A stretch of DNA of 39,311 nt from Candidatus Edwardsbacteria bacterium. GTDB lineage: Bacteria; Edwardsbacteria; AC1; EtOH8. Position numbers and translations under genes: made by a program. Within the stretch, counting starts at the first letter, position 1. Each line of letters begins with the position of its first letter. The DNA is taken from contig JAHJLF010000062.1 of NCBI GenBank assembly GCA_018821925.1, positions 1 to 39,311 on the forward strand, written 5' to 3'. Below, one piece after another: positions 1 through 8,521 of this stretch. The notes beneath the pieces were generated by a model that saw nothing but the letters and a program-made list of their open reading frames with translations, did not search any database and had not been told where the DNA came from.

Positions 1-675
1 CCAGTTGGAGATATATAAAGCGATGCCACTAAGGGCTATGGGCAGAGATTTTTTTAGGATTTTTTTCAGTACTGCTAAATCCGGCAACTTAAGGTAGCTT
101 ATTATAGATCCTGCAAAAAATGCCGCTGCCGTGATGGTGCTCAGCAGCAGAACCACCGCCAGTTTCAGCGGGGTTGCCTGATGATGGTAAATATATACGA
201 TCCCGGTCAAAAGGATAAGGAAGCTTATCAGGTAAAGCAAAGAAGCTTTTTTATATTGACCATTGGACCGCCAGGCCTGGCCCAGGTTTTCAGTTATCCC
301 GATGCTGGCAACAAACCACAACAAAAAAAGAGCCATGGTTTTTATGGCTGATCCATACATCAAAAATGCAACCAGAATGCAGACACTGGCTCCAGCCAGG
401 GTGAACATTATTCTTCCCATGAAAAACGCCACCGTTGTCCTCCGGGGGTCCTCCGCGATGGCTATCTCCCTGGCGGCGACATCATGATTGATGAAATAGG
501 CGATGGTTGTGGCCAGACTTACCAGGGCCAGAGCCTGGGGAATAATAGCATAAGCCTGCGGTAAAATGCTCCGGGCCATCAGCAGATGAATAATAAACCC
601 GGAGGCCAGCGGTAAAACCACCGGGGAAAAGCTGTATAAGAACTGTTCCGCTCTATGTTTGGGAAAGACCATCAT
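1..675 (-). CDS. Wzx-like oligosaccharide flippase, partial (3' end outside window)
   Basis: The minus frame stays open for 225 codons from ATG 675 to base 1, so only the N-terminal half is present. The translation begins MMVFPKHRAEQFLYSF and is dominated by hydrophobic spans (about residues 17-37, 42-62, 83-105, 110-125, 142-160 and 168-195). This fits the polysaccharide-export flippase (Wzx/MATE-like) fold, which moves lipid-linked glycan units across the inner membrane. The start overlaps the stop of the upstream glycosyltransferase as ATGA (675-672), implying translational coupling. ATG 672 is an equally possible start. The family call rests on membrane topology and locus context rather than a diagnostic motif; an O-antigen polymerase is the main alternative. 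Confidence 0.6.
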   Translation of the reverse strand, partial: MMVFPKHRAEQFLYSFSPVVLPLASGFIIHLLMARSILPQAYAIIPQALALVSLATTIAYFINHDVAAREIAIAEDPRRTTVAFFMGRIMFTLAGASVCILVAFLMYGSAIKTMALFLLWFVASIGITENLGQAWRSNGQYKKASLLYLISFLILLTGIVYIYHHQATPLKLAVVLLLSTITAAAFFAGSIISYLKLPDLAVLKKILKKSLPIALSGIALYISNW

Positions 676-1856
676 TTTAAAGATAACTGCCTGATTAAAC
701 CATCTATTTTATCCAACATTTCTTTTAAGCCAAATACTTTCTGCACTTTTATAGTACTGCTGTTTATAATTCTGTTGCGCAGCGGTCTATCCGCTAATAT
801 CCTTTCAACGGCCCCGACCAATTGATGATGATCTCCCGGTGGCACTATCAGTCCACTCTCTCCGTTTGTAATAATCTCTTCAACTGCGCCCCCCTTGGTG
901 GCAATTACCGGAACCCCTAGGGCCATCGCCTCAATGATTACGCGGCCGAAAGGCTCCGGTTCTACCGAACAATGGACCAAAACATCCAATTGTTTTAATA
1001 CTGGATATACGTTTTCAAGATGCCCGGTAAAGATCACCCGTTTTTGCAGATTGTTGTTGCCAACAAAATTATTAAGCTCCAGTCTGAAATCCTTTTCATC
1101 AAAAAGAGCCTCGCCAATGATAAGGAATTTGGCCTGTGGCAATTTTTCGGCCAGAAGTTTGGCGGCTCGTAAAAAAACATCCTGTCCCTTCCACCGGGCA
1201 ATTTGTCCTACTATGCCTATGGCCGGTCCGCCGCTTGAACTTTCCATGATCCGCTGAATTTCGACCGGCATTTCTTGGACCGCCTTCTTTTGTATCGCCT
1301 CGGCATCGATGCCGTTATGGATCACCGATACTTTTCGGCCGCCAAACTGTTTGCCCACCGCTTCAGAAACAGCTATTATCTTATCCGGGATAAATGTCGA
1401 TGCAAATTGTATGGCTCTTTTTGGCCTTGGTTGTATCGGAATATCTCTCATGTGCCATATCACTTTGGCTCCGGCCAGTCTTCCCGCCAATCCTCCCAGA
1501 ATATGGCTTTTAAGGGTGTTGGTGTAGATCGCGTCATATTTTCCCCTGCGCAGTATATTATATATCTCAATTACCGCCTTTATGATGCTGCCTACGCTTT
1601 GGATCATTCTAGAAGGCTGTTTTTGAAAATCATTTTTATTAATATATAATAATCTTTCCGGCAGTGATATTTCTATGGTTTCTATTCCGATATCGTTTGT
1701 CTTCTTGATAAGTTTACTGCCCTGGATGGTCAGCAGACAATAATCCATCGGTTTATTTTTCAACCCCTGCAAAATATCCAACAAGCTATATTCCGCCCCG
1801 CTCATTATGGGCGAGTGGTCAAAGAAAAGTATTTTGCTTTTCCCGTTATCGGACAT
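672..1856 (-). CDS. GT4 family glycosyltransferase
   Basis: This 394-residue protein is a retaining GT-B glycosyltransferase that would add a sugar from a nucleotide donor to the lipid-linked glycan at the cytoplasmic face of the membrane. The N-terminal Rossmann half carries a SGAEYSLLDIL acceptor-side motif near residues 19-29. The C-terminal half opens with GIVGQIARWKG and contains the EX7E donor-binding motif (E301 to E309 in EPFGRVIIE), followed by GVPVIATKGGAVEEII. Length is normal for GT4. It overlaps the upstream GT9 gene by 11 bases and the downstream flippase by 4, so it is inside an operon. Donor and acceptor cannot be read from the sequence. Confidence 0.9.
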   Translation of the reverse strand: MSDNGKSKILFFDHSPIMSGAEYSLLDILQGLKNKPMDYCLLTIQGSKLIKKTNDIGIETIEISLPERLLYINKNDFQKQPSRMIQSVGSIIKAVIEIYNILRRGKYDAIYTNTLKSHILGGLAGRLAGAKVIWHMRDIPIQPRPKRAIQFASTFIPDKIIAVSEAVGKQFGGRKVSVIHNGIDAEAIQKKAVQEMPVEIQRIMESSSGGPAIGIVGQIARWKGQDVFLRAAKLLAEKLPQAKFLIIGEALFDEKDFRLELNNFVGNNNLQKRVIFTGHLENVYPVLKQLDVLVHCSVEPEPFGRVIIEAMALGVPVIATKGGAVEEIITNGESGLIVPPGDHHQLVGAVERILADRPLRNRIINSSTIKVQKVFGLKEMLDKIDGLIRQLSLK

Positions 1857-2901
1857 CTTTGCTGCTTTCCATCAATTCACAAACCTCCATCAAGACACGG
1901 TCTGCAGGAATGTCGAGGCACATGGGTGGATAGTAATTGCATTTATATTTATTCGCTGGTCGGTAACAGGGTCCGCAATCGATGTTATTCCTTATTACTC
2001 GAACATTATGGGCATCTGGCGCGCAAATATCTGGATCGGTTGGTCCGAAAACAACCACCGTCGCCACGCCCAGAGCCGCGGCGCAATGAGCCAATCCGCT
2101 GTCATTGGAAAGAAATATCTGGCATTTGTTGATAAGGGCCAGGGTGGAACTCAAATCATTATTTCCGATAAGCCGAAATCCTTTCGGGCCGATCCCGGAA
2201 GCCACTTTATTTACCAGCTCGGCCTCTTCTGATCCGCCGAAAACTATCAATTGATAGCCCCTGTCTGCTAATTCTTTCCCGATGGTAACAAACTTTTCGG
2301 CAGGCCATCTTTTCTGCCTGTTTCCGGCGCCCGGATGAATGCCAATTATTTTTTTGTTCTTAGAGATCTCATTGCTTGCAATAAATTCGTTGGCCTCTTT
2401 TTCATATTTAAGCGGTATCCTGATCCCGTACTCCACGATGTCCAACTCTATTCCCAGGGGCTTTAAAAGGCTCAAATTTTTGCAGACATAATGCCTTTCT
2501 TCAGATTTTTCTTCGGCCTTAATGTTGAAAAAGGGGCCGCCGTATTGGCTGGCACATATTCTTTTGCCTGAGCCGCTTAAGATCGCCAGTATCCCCGACC
2601 TCATTTTAGGCGAAGGGACCGTGCTGATCGCCACCTCCGGCGCTTGCTCCCTTATTTTATTGATCAGTTTTAATTTGCCAAAGACTCCGCTAAAGTTCGG
2701 GTCATCCAGCGCCAGCTTAACGATATTATCCCTGCTCTCCAGCAGGTCTAGCATAATTCTTTTTTGGGCAAGGATAACGATTGCCGCCTTTGACCGGAAA
2801 CGGCCGACGGCATTGAGCATGGGCATGGCCATAACCATGTTTCCTATCCCTCCCCATACCAGGATCAGAATTCGGGAGGGGTTTTTATTACTTTTCATCA
2901 T
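1846..2901 (-). CDS. GT9 (heptosyltransferase-family) glycosyltransferase
   Basis: This 351-residue protein has the hallmarks of ADP-heptose:LPS heptosyltransferases. These are an N-terminal GGIGNMVMAMPML loop (about residues 16-28), a mid-protein HPGAGNRQKRWP donor-site motif and a C-terminal SNDSGLAHCAAALG motif followed by FGPTDP. The cysteine-rich end (CGPCYRP...CNYYPPMC) is also usual in GT9 proteins. It probably transfers a heptose or related sugar onto LPS core or another surface glycan. It overlaps the methyltransferase gene upstream by 14 bases and the GT4 gene downstream by 11. Start may be ATG 2901 or the adjacent ATG 2898. The exact sugar is unknown. Confidence 0.9.
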   Translation of the reverse strand: MMKSNKNPSRILILVWGGIGNMVMAMPMLNAVGRFRSKAAIVILAQKRIMLDLLESRDNIVKLALDDPNFSGVFGKLKLINKIREQAPEVAISTVPSPKMRSGILAILSGSGKRICASQYGGPFFNIKAEEKSEERHYVCKNLSLLKPLGIELDIVEYGIRIPLKYEKEANEFIASNEISKNKKIIGIHPGAGNRQKRWPAEKFVTIGKELADRGYQLIVFGGSEEAELVNKVASGIGPKGFRLIGNNDLSSTLALINKCQIFLSNDSGLAHCAAALGVATVVVFGPTDPDICAPDAHNVRVIRNNIDCGPCYRPANKYKCNYYPPMCLDIPADRVLMEVCELMESSKDVR

Positions 2902-3907
2902 TATACCCGGCCAGGTTCTGGTTGGCAGAAGTTTTTTCGCCGGTATATATCAGCGGCAGCCCGAATAGATACATTCCAAAATAAAATAATACTCTCTCCA
3001 AAATAAATTTAACCCAGGGAAATTTATAAAGCTTGGCTATAAGCCCGGCCAGATAATAAAACTTGTTACTGCTGGTGAATCCTCCGGTTGCCAGTCTCTG
3101 CCTGATATTATCGGGAAACAAATATCTGCCTGCGAATCCGGCCCTCTCCAGGGTTTTCATCCAGGTTCTAATGCCGTAGTGTTTTTCGATCACATCTTCC
3201 GGCCCCTCAAGACGTCCGGTATTTCTCTGAAACGCTTCGGCCAGACCCCGGACCGGTTCATTGATGATCTCCAGTCTTCCCTGTGATTTCATTGTTCTGG
3301 ATATCTGACTCAGGCTTAAGGCTAGATCCCGGCTGTGGTGCAGGGCAGCCGAGGCGAAAGCCAGACTGAATGCTTCTTGTCGAAAAGGCAGATGGTTGAC
3401 GTCGGCCAGCACCCGGTCAAAATAAATATCCTGATTAAAATGCTGCCGTCCCAACTCCAGCTTATTGTCGGCCGAGATATCTATGGCCACAGCCCGGTAT
3501 CCCCTGCCGGCCAGACCGGCCGTGGTCCAGCAGGTGCCGGCTCCAATATCCAAGGCCCAGCCCTGTCCGGCACCCAGTCGTAAAAGCAATTCCCGGTAAT
3601 TTGCTTCGGTGTCATGTCTGTAATTGCTTTCCAGGTGCTCGCGTTTGGCCAATTGTTGCGGAGATATATTGCTTTTGTCTAGGATCTCCTTGGATTTTTT
3701 GTATACTTTCCGGGCCGCCAGGACCAAAGGATCGGAAAACTCCAAACAATTTAAAATGCCGTCTTTTATAAAATAACTCAGACCGCATTTACGGCAGGTT
3801 ATCAAACCTTGAGTTATTTCAACATTGTCTTTATTCTTTACGACCAAGCGTAGATCATCGGTCCCGCATTTGAGGCATTTTAATATTTCAATAAGCGCCG
3901 GTCTCAT
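2888..3907 (-). CDS. Trm112-type zinc ribbon fused to class I SAM methyltransferase
   Basis: I chose ATG 3907 because it overlaps the stop of the upstream gene as TAATG and begins right at the conserved domain; a longer frame to 4018 lies inside that gene. The 339-residue product starts with a Trm112-like zinc ribbon (C11, C14, C38, C41; CLKCG and CRKCG). A Rossmann methyltransferase domain follows, with the SAM loop LDIGAGT near residues 119-125 and the acidic VAIDIS strand about 25 residues later. In surface-glycan loci such enzymes O-methylate sugars or lipid carriers, which is the likely but unproven role here. The C-terminal third has a hydrophobic stretch that could touch the membrane. 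Confidence 0.85.
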   Translation of the reverse strand: MRPALIEILKCLKCGTDDLRLVVKNKDNVEITQGLITCRKCGLSYFIKDGILNCLEFSDPLVLAARKVYKKSKEILDKSNISPQQLAKREHLESNYRHDTEANYRELLLRLGAGQGWALDIGAGTCWTTAGLAGRGYRAVAIDISADNKLELGRQHFNQDIYFDRVLADVNHLPFRQEAFSLAFASAALHHSRDLALSLSQISRTMKSQGRLEIINEPVRGLAEAFQRNTGRLEGPEDVIEKHYGIRTWMKTLERAGFAGRYLFPDNIRQRLATGGFTSSNKFYYLAGLIAKLYKFPWVKFILERVLFYFGMYLFGLPLIYTGEKTSANQNLAGYNDEK

Positions 3908-4806
3908 TAGGCGCCCTTTCCATTTATAATCGACTGTTTTCCAGGCGCACCGAACCAAGCCTCCCTCCACAGCCTGCCGCTTACCCAGGGCTCGCCCCCA
4001 GTCTTGATATTTTCCCATCTCGAAACATCCGGCACCTGTCCGAACTTATGCTCCCACATCCTGCCCCATTTGTGTTTGAACATCATACGGGAGTGCTTCC
4101 AGTGGAATTTCCACCACAGGGACACCCTATCCCCGGCATAAATGCCGGAGCGTCCGGCGAAGTGGTAGAATATGGCCTCCCGGCAGCGGATCATCTCCGG
4201 GGCCGGATCCAGCAAGGCGGCCCGGATAAAAAAATCCGGATCGGAGGCCGAGCCGGGGTTGAAGCGCTCGTCCAGCCCGGATAATTTTTCCCAGAGTTTT
4301 GCCGGGATCAGGAACGGATAGTTGATCCCCTTTTCTGTTCTTTCTGTTTGACTTTTAATGGTTTGTAAAATTTGGTTGATAAAATCATCCCTTCTGAAAC
4401 TATCCGCAGTATGCCCGAAATCCATTTTTTTATGGCAGGGCGGAACTTCTATCAGGCCTGGCTCCCAGACCGTGCCGCTGACTATTCTGTTGAGGCTTGC
4501 TGAGGAAAGCAGTACTTCGTCCCAGCCCGGGGACGGCACCATATCGTCGTTGCACAGAAACAGATATTCGCCCTCGGCCAGCCCGGCCGCCAGGTTGGTG
4601 GCAGTGCAGAGGCCTTGTCGGCGTTGAGTTACGCTGATGGCAACAGGATATTCCCGCAGGTAATCCAGATACTGTTGATTATACCCATCAAGCCCGATTA
4701 TGACCTGGCAGTGCCGGCTCTTTAAGTATTCCGGCAGGCACAATTGGAGGAATTGCAGGTTTCTGAAGGAGGGGATGATTACTGATATCTGATATCTATA
4801 GGACAT
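3907..4806 (-). CDS. GT2 family glycosyltransferase
   Basis: This 299-residue protein has a GT-A fold. The N-terminus ISVIIPSFRN is the nucleotide-binding strand typical of GT2. NLAAGLAEGEYLFLCNDDM ends in the DxD-like metal site (D87-D88), and PSPGWDEVLL follows as in family members. Its likely action is inverting transfer of a sugar from a UDP- or dTDP-sugar during glycan assembly. The Trp/Lys-rich C-terminal region after residue 225 may contact lipid-linked acceptors, which is inference. Its start overlaps the stop of the WbqC gene by 11 bases, and its stop is fused to the next start (TAATG). Confidence 0.88.
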   Translation of the reverse strand: MSYRYQISVIIPSFRNLQFLQLCLPEYLKSRHCQVIIGLDGYNQQYLDYLREYPVAISVTQRRQGLCTATNLAAGLAEGEYLFLCNDDMVPSPGWDEVLLSSASLNRIVSGTVWEPGLIEVPPCHKKMDFGHTADSFRRDDFINQILQTIKSQTERTEKGINYPFLIPAKLWEKLSGLDERFNPGSASDPDFFIRAALLDPAPEMIRCREAIFYHFAGRSGIYAGDRVSLWWKFHWKHSRMMFKHKWGRMWEHKFGQVPDVSRWENIKTGGEPWVSGRLWREAWFGAPGKQSIINGKGA

Positions 4807-5491
4807 CTGCTTTTACGATCCTTTTTACCGCCTGTGGTCCGCAATTGTAGAGCATGTCGATTATTGACAGGCCGGGCACGAATTCTCCCCACAACTGGGG
4901 GTAGGCCTGCGGATAGTAGGTGACGAACCGAAGTTCTATCCCGGCTTCTTTGAATTTGTTTTCATCGAGGTATTTTTTTCCGCCCGGTCCGGAGAGATAT
5001 ACATCTGCCGACATTTTTTTGCAAATATCAATCAGCAGTTCACTGGATTTTGAGCTTATACCCAGCTCGGAAAGCTTTATAAAACTTGGAGCAATGTCCA
5101 GATTTCCTGCTATTGACTTTATCAATTCAATATTAAGCAACGACAGTCTGTCCCATTTATTTTTGTAAGCGGCATCGTTCAGCCAAGAGCTTTCTCTGAA
5201 ATACGGAGCCTTGGAGTAACACGATTCCATGTTCCTTTGATGGACACTCTGCCAATCAGTATCGTTGTTGATTTCTACATCAGAAATATCCTGATAATAG
5301 CGCCCTTTTTTGAACACCGGCACCGATAGCCACTGCGATTTACCATTGACGCCCTTTATAAGGCAGCGGGCGGTGTAAGAGGTCCGAGAATACTGCACGC
5401 TGTCCAGGAACACAAAAGCATCGCAACGGGCCATTTTATAAAAGTATCCGGCCCAGGGAAGATAATTGGGTTGATGAGCGGATAGAATCAT
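4796..5491 (-). CDS. WbqC family protein
   Basis: The 231-residue product matches the WbqC family from end to end. It has the N-terminal SAHQPNYLPWAGYF with H6, the DAFVFLDSVQYSR segment, a central SGPGGKKYLDE and the C-terminal SIIDMLYNCGP. WbqC proteins occur almost only in O-antigen and capsule loci. Their biochemical role is not firmly established to my knowledge; modification of an amino sugar is the usual suggestion. It lies 6 bases downstream of a PIG-L deacetylase gene, which fits a deacetylate-then-modify pair. ATG 5491 is the natural start because the conserved first strand begins immediately. Confidence 0.9.
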   Translation of the reverse strand: MILSAHQPNYLPWAGYFYKMARCDAFVFLDSVQYSRTSYTARCLIKGVNGKSQWLSVPVFKKGRYYQDISDVEINNDTDWQSVHQRNMESCYSKAPYFRESSWLNDAAYKNKWDRLSLLNIELIKSIAGNLDIAPSFIKLSELGISSKSSELLIDICKKMSADVYLSGPGGKKYLDENKFKEAGIELRFVTYYPQAYPQLWGEFVPGLSIIDMLYNCGPQAVKRIVKADVL

Positions 5492-5497
5492 AATATT

Positions 5498-6127
5498 TTA
5501 TCTGATTACCCAGCGAATGACTTCAAACGCTTCGGCGAATGCTGTCCCTATCTGAGTCCCGCGGGTTTTGGCCAGCGCCCGGATGAATTCTTCGGTGGCA
5601 TAGAAACGGTCCAGTTGCGACTTGTAGCACTTCAGGGCCTTGACCTTTGCCTGAATATGCTTTTCATCCAGCAGTACGAAAGATTCGGTATTGAAGGTCT
5701 TGTTGTTCCAGGGGATCTCATAACCCAGAATGGTCCGATCCTTGAAGGCCCGAAAACCTTCCTGGGCAATAGTCAGATGGTCCTGATGAGTATCGTTGAA
5801 GCAGGGCATCAATACCAGATTGGGGCCAATCTTTTCCTTGAGCGCAACCATATCTTCCAGCAACTCCTGGCGGTGTTCGGGAAAATCCCTGACGCTATAA
5901 TCATATACGAACCGATTCTTAACGGTGATCCCCAAGCTGTCCAGGGCGTCGTTCAGTTCGTTCTTAAGGGTGTCGGGATGAACCCCGAACGGCAGGGATT
6001 TCTCGGCCGAGGAAAAGGCCGCATAGCAGACTTCGGCCCCCTGCTCCACCAGCCTGGTCATAAAGCCGCCGCAGCCGAATTCGCCGTCGTCGGTATGCGG
6101 CGCCAGCACCAAAACTTTTTTGAACAT
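5498..6127 (-). CDS. PIG-L family N-acetylglucosaminyl-type deacetylase
   Basis: The product has 209 residues from ATG 6127, which is preceded by AGGAG at good spacing; the longer reading starts at a TTG (6142) that is itself part of that ribosome site. It carries the PIG-L metal motif PHTDD (H11, D14), followed by GCGG, and the second metal motif HQDH (H114, D116, H117). The C-terminal RGTQIGTAFAEAFEV is typical of deacetylases acting on N-acetylated amino sugars. Zn-dependent removal of an acetyl group from a GlcNAc-like sugar is the expected reaction. It sits between a GT4 gene (20 bases upstream) and the WbqC gene (6 bases downstream). Confidence 0.9.
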   Translation of the reverse strand: MFKKVLVLAPHTDDGEFGCGGFMTRLVEQGAEVCYAAFSSAEKSLPFGVHPDTLKNELNDALDSLGITVKNRFVYDYSVRDFPEHRQELLEDMVALKEKIGPNLVLMPCFNDTHQDHLTIAQEGFRAFKDRTILGYEIPWNNKTFNTESFVLLDEKHIQAKVKALKCYKSQLDRFYATEEFIRALAKTRGTQIGTAFAEAFEVIRWVIR

Positions 6128-6146
6128 ATATCGCTCCTGCAAAATG

Positions 6147-7412
6147 TTAAACCTTCACTCTCTCGTCAATGATGGATCGCCATTTATCGGCGCACCGGTC
6201 TATGGAGAGGACTTCTTCAACCAGCTTAAATCCGTTGCTGCGGCAGTTTTCGTAATTATTAAGAAAGGCTTTCTCTTTTTCCAGAGTTTCATGCTTATCA
6301 GGATCCACCACCAATCCGCAATCGTATTTTTCGATCAGCCGGGCCACCCCCTCCACATGGGGAGTGCAGATCACCGGCATACCCGACGCCAGGTATTCCC
6401 CCAGCTTGACCGACAGACAGACCTTGGTGTTGGGCATTTTCCGTTCCAGTATCAGGCCGACATCGCCCAAAGCCAGCATCTCCTCCAGTTCCGGCCCGAC
6501 AGGGTGAAATATCCTGAAATCGTCCGGGCCCAGGCCCTCATCAAGCAGAGCTTTTCTGATGGCCGGGCCGAAAACGGGCGTCCCCGAAGCAACTACCAGA
6601 ATAGCACCGGGCCTGACTTTTTTAAAACGCAACAGGTATTTCCCGGCCAGGCCCCGGTCGCCAAGTGTGCCGAAGGAGCCCAGATGCAGCAGAATGAAAC
6701 GATCCTCAAGCCCGTACTTGGCCTTGGCTTTTGTTTTATCCGGCGGCTTAATTTTGCCGGGGTCCACACAGCAGGGGATGAATTCGACCCTGGCTTTGGG
6801 ATCTATGTCCAGAACATGCTCCACAAAAGGCTGAGAGACGACCAAACAGGTCCGGGCTGAGCCAATAAGCTTCTTTTCCCAGTCCTTCCAAAATAAATAG
6901 TCGGTGGAATTTATATCATACCGCCCGGCATTTACCGACTCCTCGGGATACATCCCCCGCAGGTCGAATATGTATGAGATCTTCAATATCTTCTTTGCCC
7001 AGTGGGCCAGCAGGGCCGCCGGATAACTCCGGGCTATTATCAGATCCGGTTTTAAAAACAATAACTTCAGGATAAACCAGGGAAGGGAGGCAGCAATAAA
7101 TAACGCCGTTTCATTTTTCCTCAGGTTGAACTGTCTGGGCAAAAAGGGATATAGCGTCACTGATGTTCGGTAATTGATGCCTTTGGTTGACAACTCTGAC
7201 CGTAGGGCCATGTTTCTGTTTCGGTTCTTGATGTATTGCCCGTAAGGATTCCGGCGGCTCAGATAGAAAGTCATCGGCACCATCGACAGGAATGATAACT
7301 GCCATTTTTTCTGAGACGATTCCCAGGCCTGGCACAGAGGATCGAAAAACTGGGTCTCGATCAGACGGGACCGAAACGGAGCCTCGATGGCGGTAAGGAC
7401 CAGCACTTTCAT
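6147..7412 (-). CDS. GT4-like glycosyltransferase
   Basis: This 421-residue protein has GT-B organisation: an N-terminal half starting MKVLVLTAIEAPFRSR and a linker near residue 225. The C-terminal half contains a ILLHLGSFGTLGDRG strand-loop and the donor-site segment KLGEYLASGMPVICTP, close to the KxxEYLAsG form seen in many GT4 enzymes. The N-terminal half includes a hydrophobic membrane-association segment (ALFIAASLPWFILKLLFL). It probably adds one sugar to the growing repeat unit. It is separated by 2 bases from the radical SAM gene upstream. Donor and linkage are unknown. Confidence 0.85.
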   Translation of the reverse strand: MKVLVLTAIEAPFRSRLIETQFFDPLCQAWESSQKKWQLSFLSMVPMTFYLSRRNPYGQYIKNRNRNMALRSELSTKGINYRTSVTLYPFLPRQFNLRKNETALFIAASLPWFILKLLFLKPDLIIARSYPAALLAHWAKKILKISYIFDLRGMYPEESVNAGRYDINSTDYLFWKDWEKKLIGSARTCLVVSQPFVEHVLDIDPKARVEFIPCCVDPGKIKPPDKTKAKAKYGLEDRFILLHLGSFGTLGDRGLAGKYLLRFKKVRPGAILVVASGTPVFGPAIRKALLDEGLGPDDFRIFHPVGPELEEMLALGDVGLILERKMPNTKVCLSVKLGEYLASGMPVICTPHVEGVARLIEKYDCGLVVDPDKHETLEKEKAFLNNYENCRSNGFKLVEEVLSIDRCADKWRSIIDERVKV

Positions 7413-7414
7413 AA

Positions 7415-8521
7415 TTATAGGATCCTCATCCGGTAACAGTCCACGCAGATGGGAAACAGATTTTCTTCCGCCAGCCTTTTACGGAAATTACTAAACCCCG
7501 GGGAATTCCAAGCTTCTATAAGCTTTACCTGCCGGAGATCTCCGAAGCTCTGCCGGAAATGCTGACAATGTATCAGCCTGCCCGAGGGGTCCACCCTGAC
7601 GGTATCCAAGGCCCCGCAAGTCAGCCGGCGTTTCTTCCTGATGCTGCCGTCCCGGATATCAGGATAATTCGCCAGAAAACTTTCCGGGCTGGTGCTGGTC
7701 CTCATGCCGCAGTTTTTCCCCAATGCCAGTCCGGTTTTTAGGTCCTCCAGCAATTGGAGCGAAGCCGTTTGGTATTCCAATTCCGGTTTTGAGGTGATGC
7801 AGATATTTTTCTCCAAGGTGCCGGACAAACGGGCCGTCTCTTTTATGTCGGCCTGGCTGTGGTTGACGATCAGTGAGATATCTATCGCCTTTACCCTCAG
7901 ATCCTCAAGCAGTTTTATCAGCTCCCCAAGTTTTTCCCGGTTGCTGTCTAATATCAAAATGCTCACCGTTACCGGCAATTCGGATTGTACCGCCAGTTCT
8001 ATGCCCCGGCGGGCCCGGTTGAAAACATCCTTCCCCTGGCGTATCTGATCATCAATGCCCGCCACCCCTTCCAGCGAGGCCCCGAAATTCCTGATATGAT
8101 CCTTATGTTCGGACCATATTTTGATCCTCGCTTCATCGAGCAGGGTGGAATTGGTCTGGACCGAAACATCCATACCCAACCCCACTGCCGTTTTCATCAG
8201 ATCCTCCAGGTCGGTTCTGACGAACGGCTCGGAGCCGATGAACCCGATGGTCCTGAATTCATGCTGTTGCTTCAGGCCTTTTATGAATTCGATGGCGGCT
8301 CCGGTGTCCATCTCCGGGCAGGAGCCCTCGGTGTGATGCTGGCGGTGGCAGCACATGATGCACGACAGGTTGCAGCGCTGGGTGGGCTCGAACACCAGTC
8401 CCCTGGGCAGGGGCAGGCGTTCGCCAGCCAGAGCCTTCCGGTGCAGGCCGCTGGCCCTTTGCCTCTGCCGGATGTTCCTGAGAAGTGCCACGTTTTTCAA
8501 TATTTCAATCGGCGATCTCAT
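7415..8521 (-). CDS. Radical SAM protein with shortened SPASM/twitch domain
   Basis: This 368-residue protein binds a 4Fe-4S cluster through C50, C54 and C57 in RCNLSCIMC, the canonical CX3CX2C radical-SAM motif, and presumably cleaves SAM. The C-terminus holds CX11GX4C (TCGALD...SGRLIHC) and then CVDC. That is enough cysteines for one auxiliary cluster but lacks the CX5CX3C part of a full SPASM domain. Such enzymes modify peptides or sugars; inside a glycan operon a carbohydrate or peptide-glycan substrate is plausible but unproven. It overlaps the upstream flippase by 17 bases. No small RiPP precursor peptide is evident next to it. Confidence 0.85.
   Translation of the reverse strand: MRSPIEILKNVALLRNIRQRQRASGLHRKALAGERLPLPRGLVFEPTQRCNLSCIMCCHRQHHTEGSCPEMDTGAAIEFIKGLKQQHEFRTIGFIGSEPFVRTDLEDLMKTAVGLGMDVSVQTNSTLLDEARIKIWSEHKDHIRNFGASLEGVAGIDDQIRQGKDVFNRARRGIELAVQSELPVTVSILILDSNREKLGELIKLLEDLRVKAIDISLIVNHSQADIKETARLSGTLEKNICITSKPELEYQTASLQLLEDLKTGLALGKNCGMRTSTSPESFLANYPDIRDGSIRKKRRLTCGALDTVRVDPSGRLIHCQHFRQSFGDLRQVKLIEAWNSPGFSNFRKRLAEENLFPICVDCYRMRIL

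Noticed and set aside
3908-4018. N-terminal extension of the Trm112-methyltransferase
   Set aside because: It lies wholly within the upstream GT2 gene and is not Trm112-like; the TAATG junction fixes the start at 3907.
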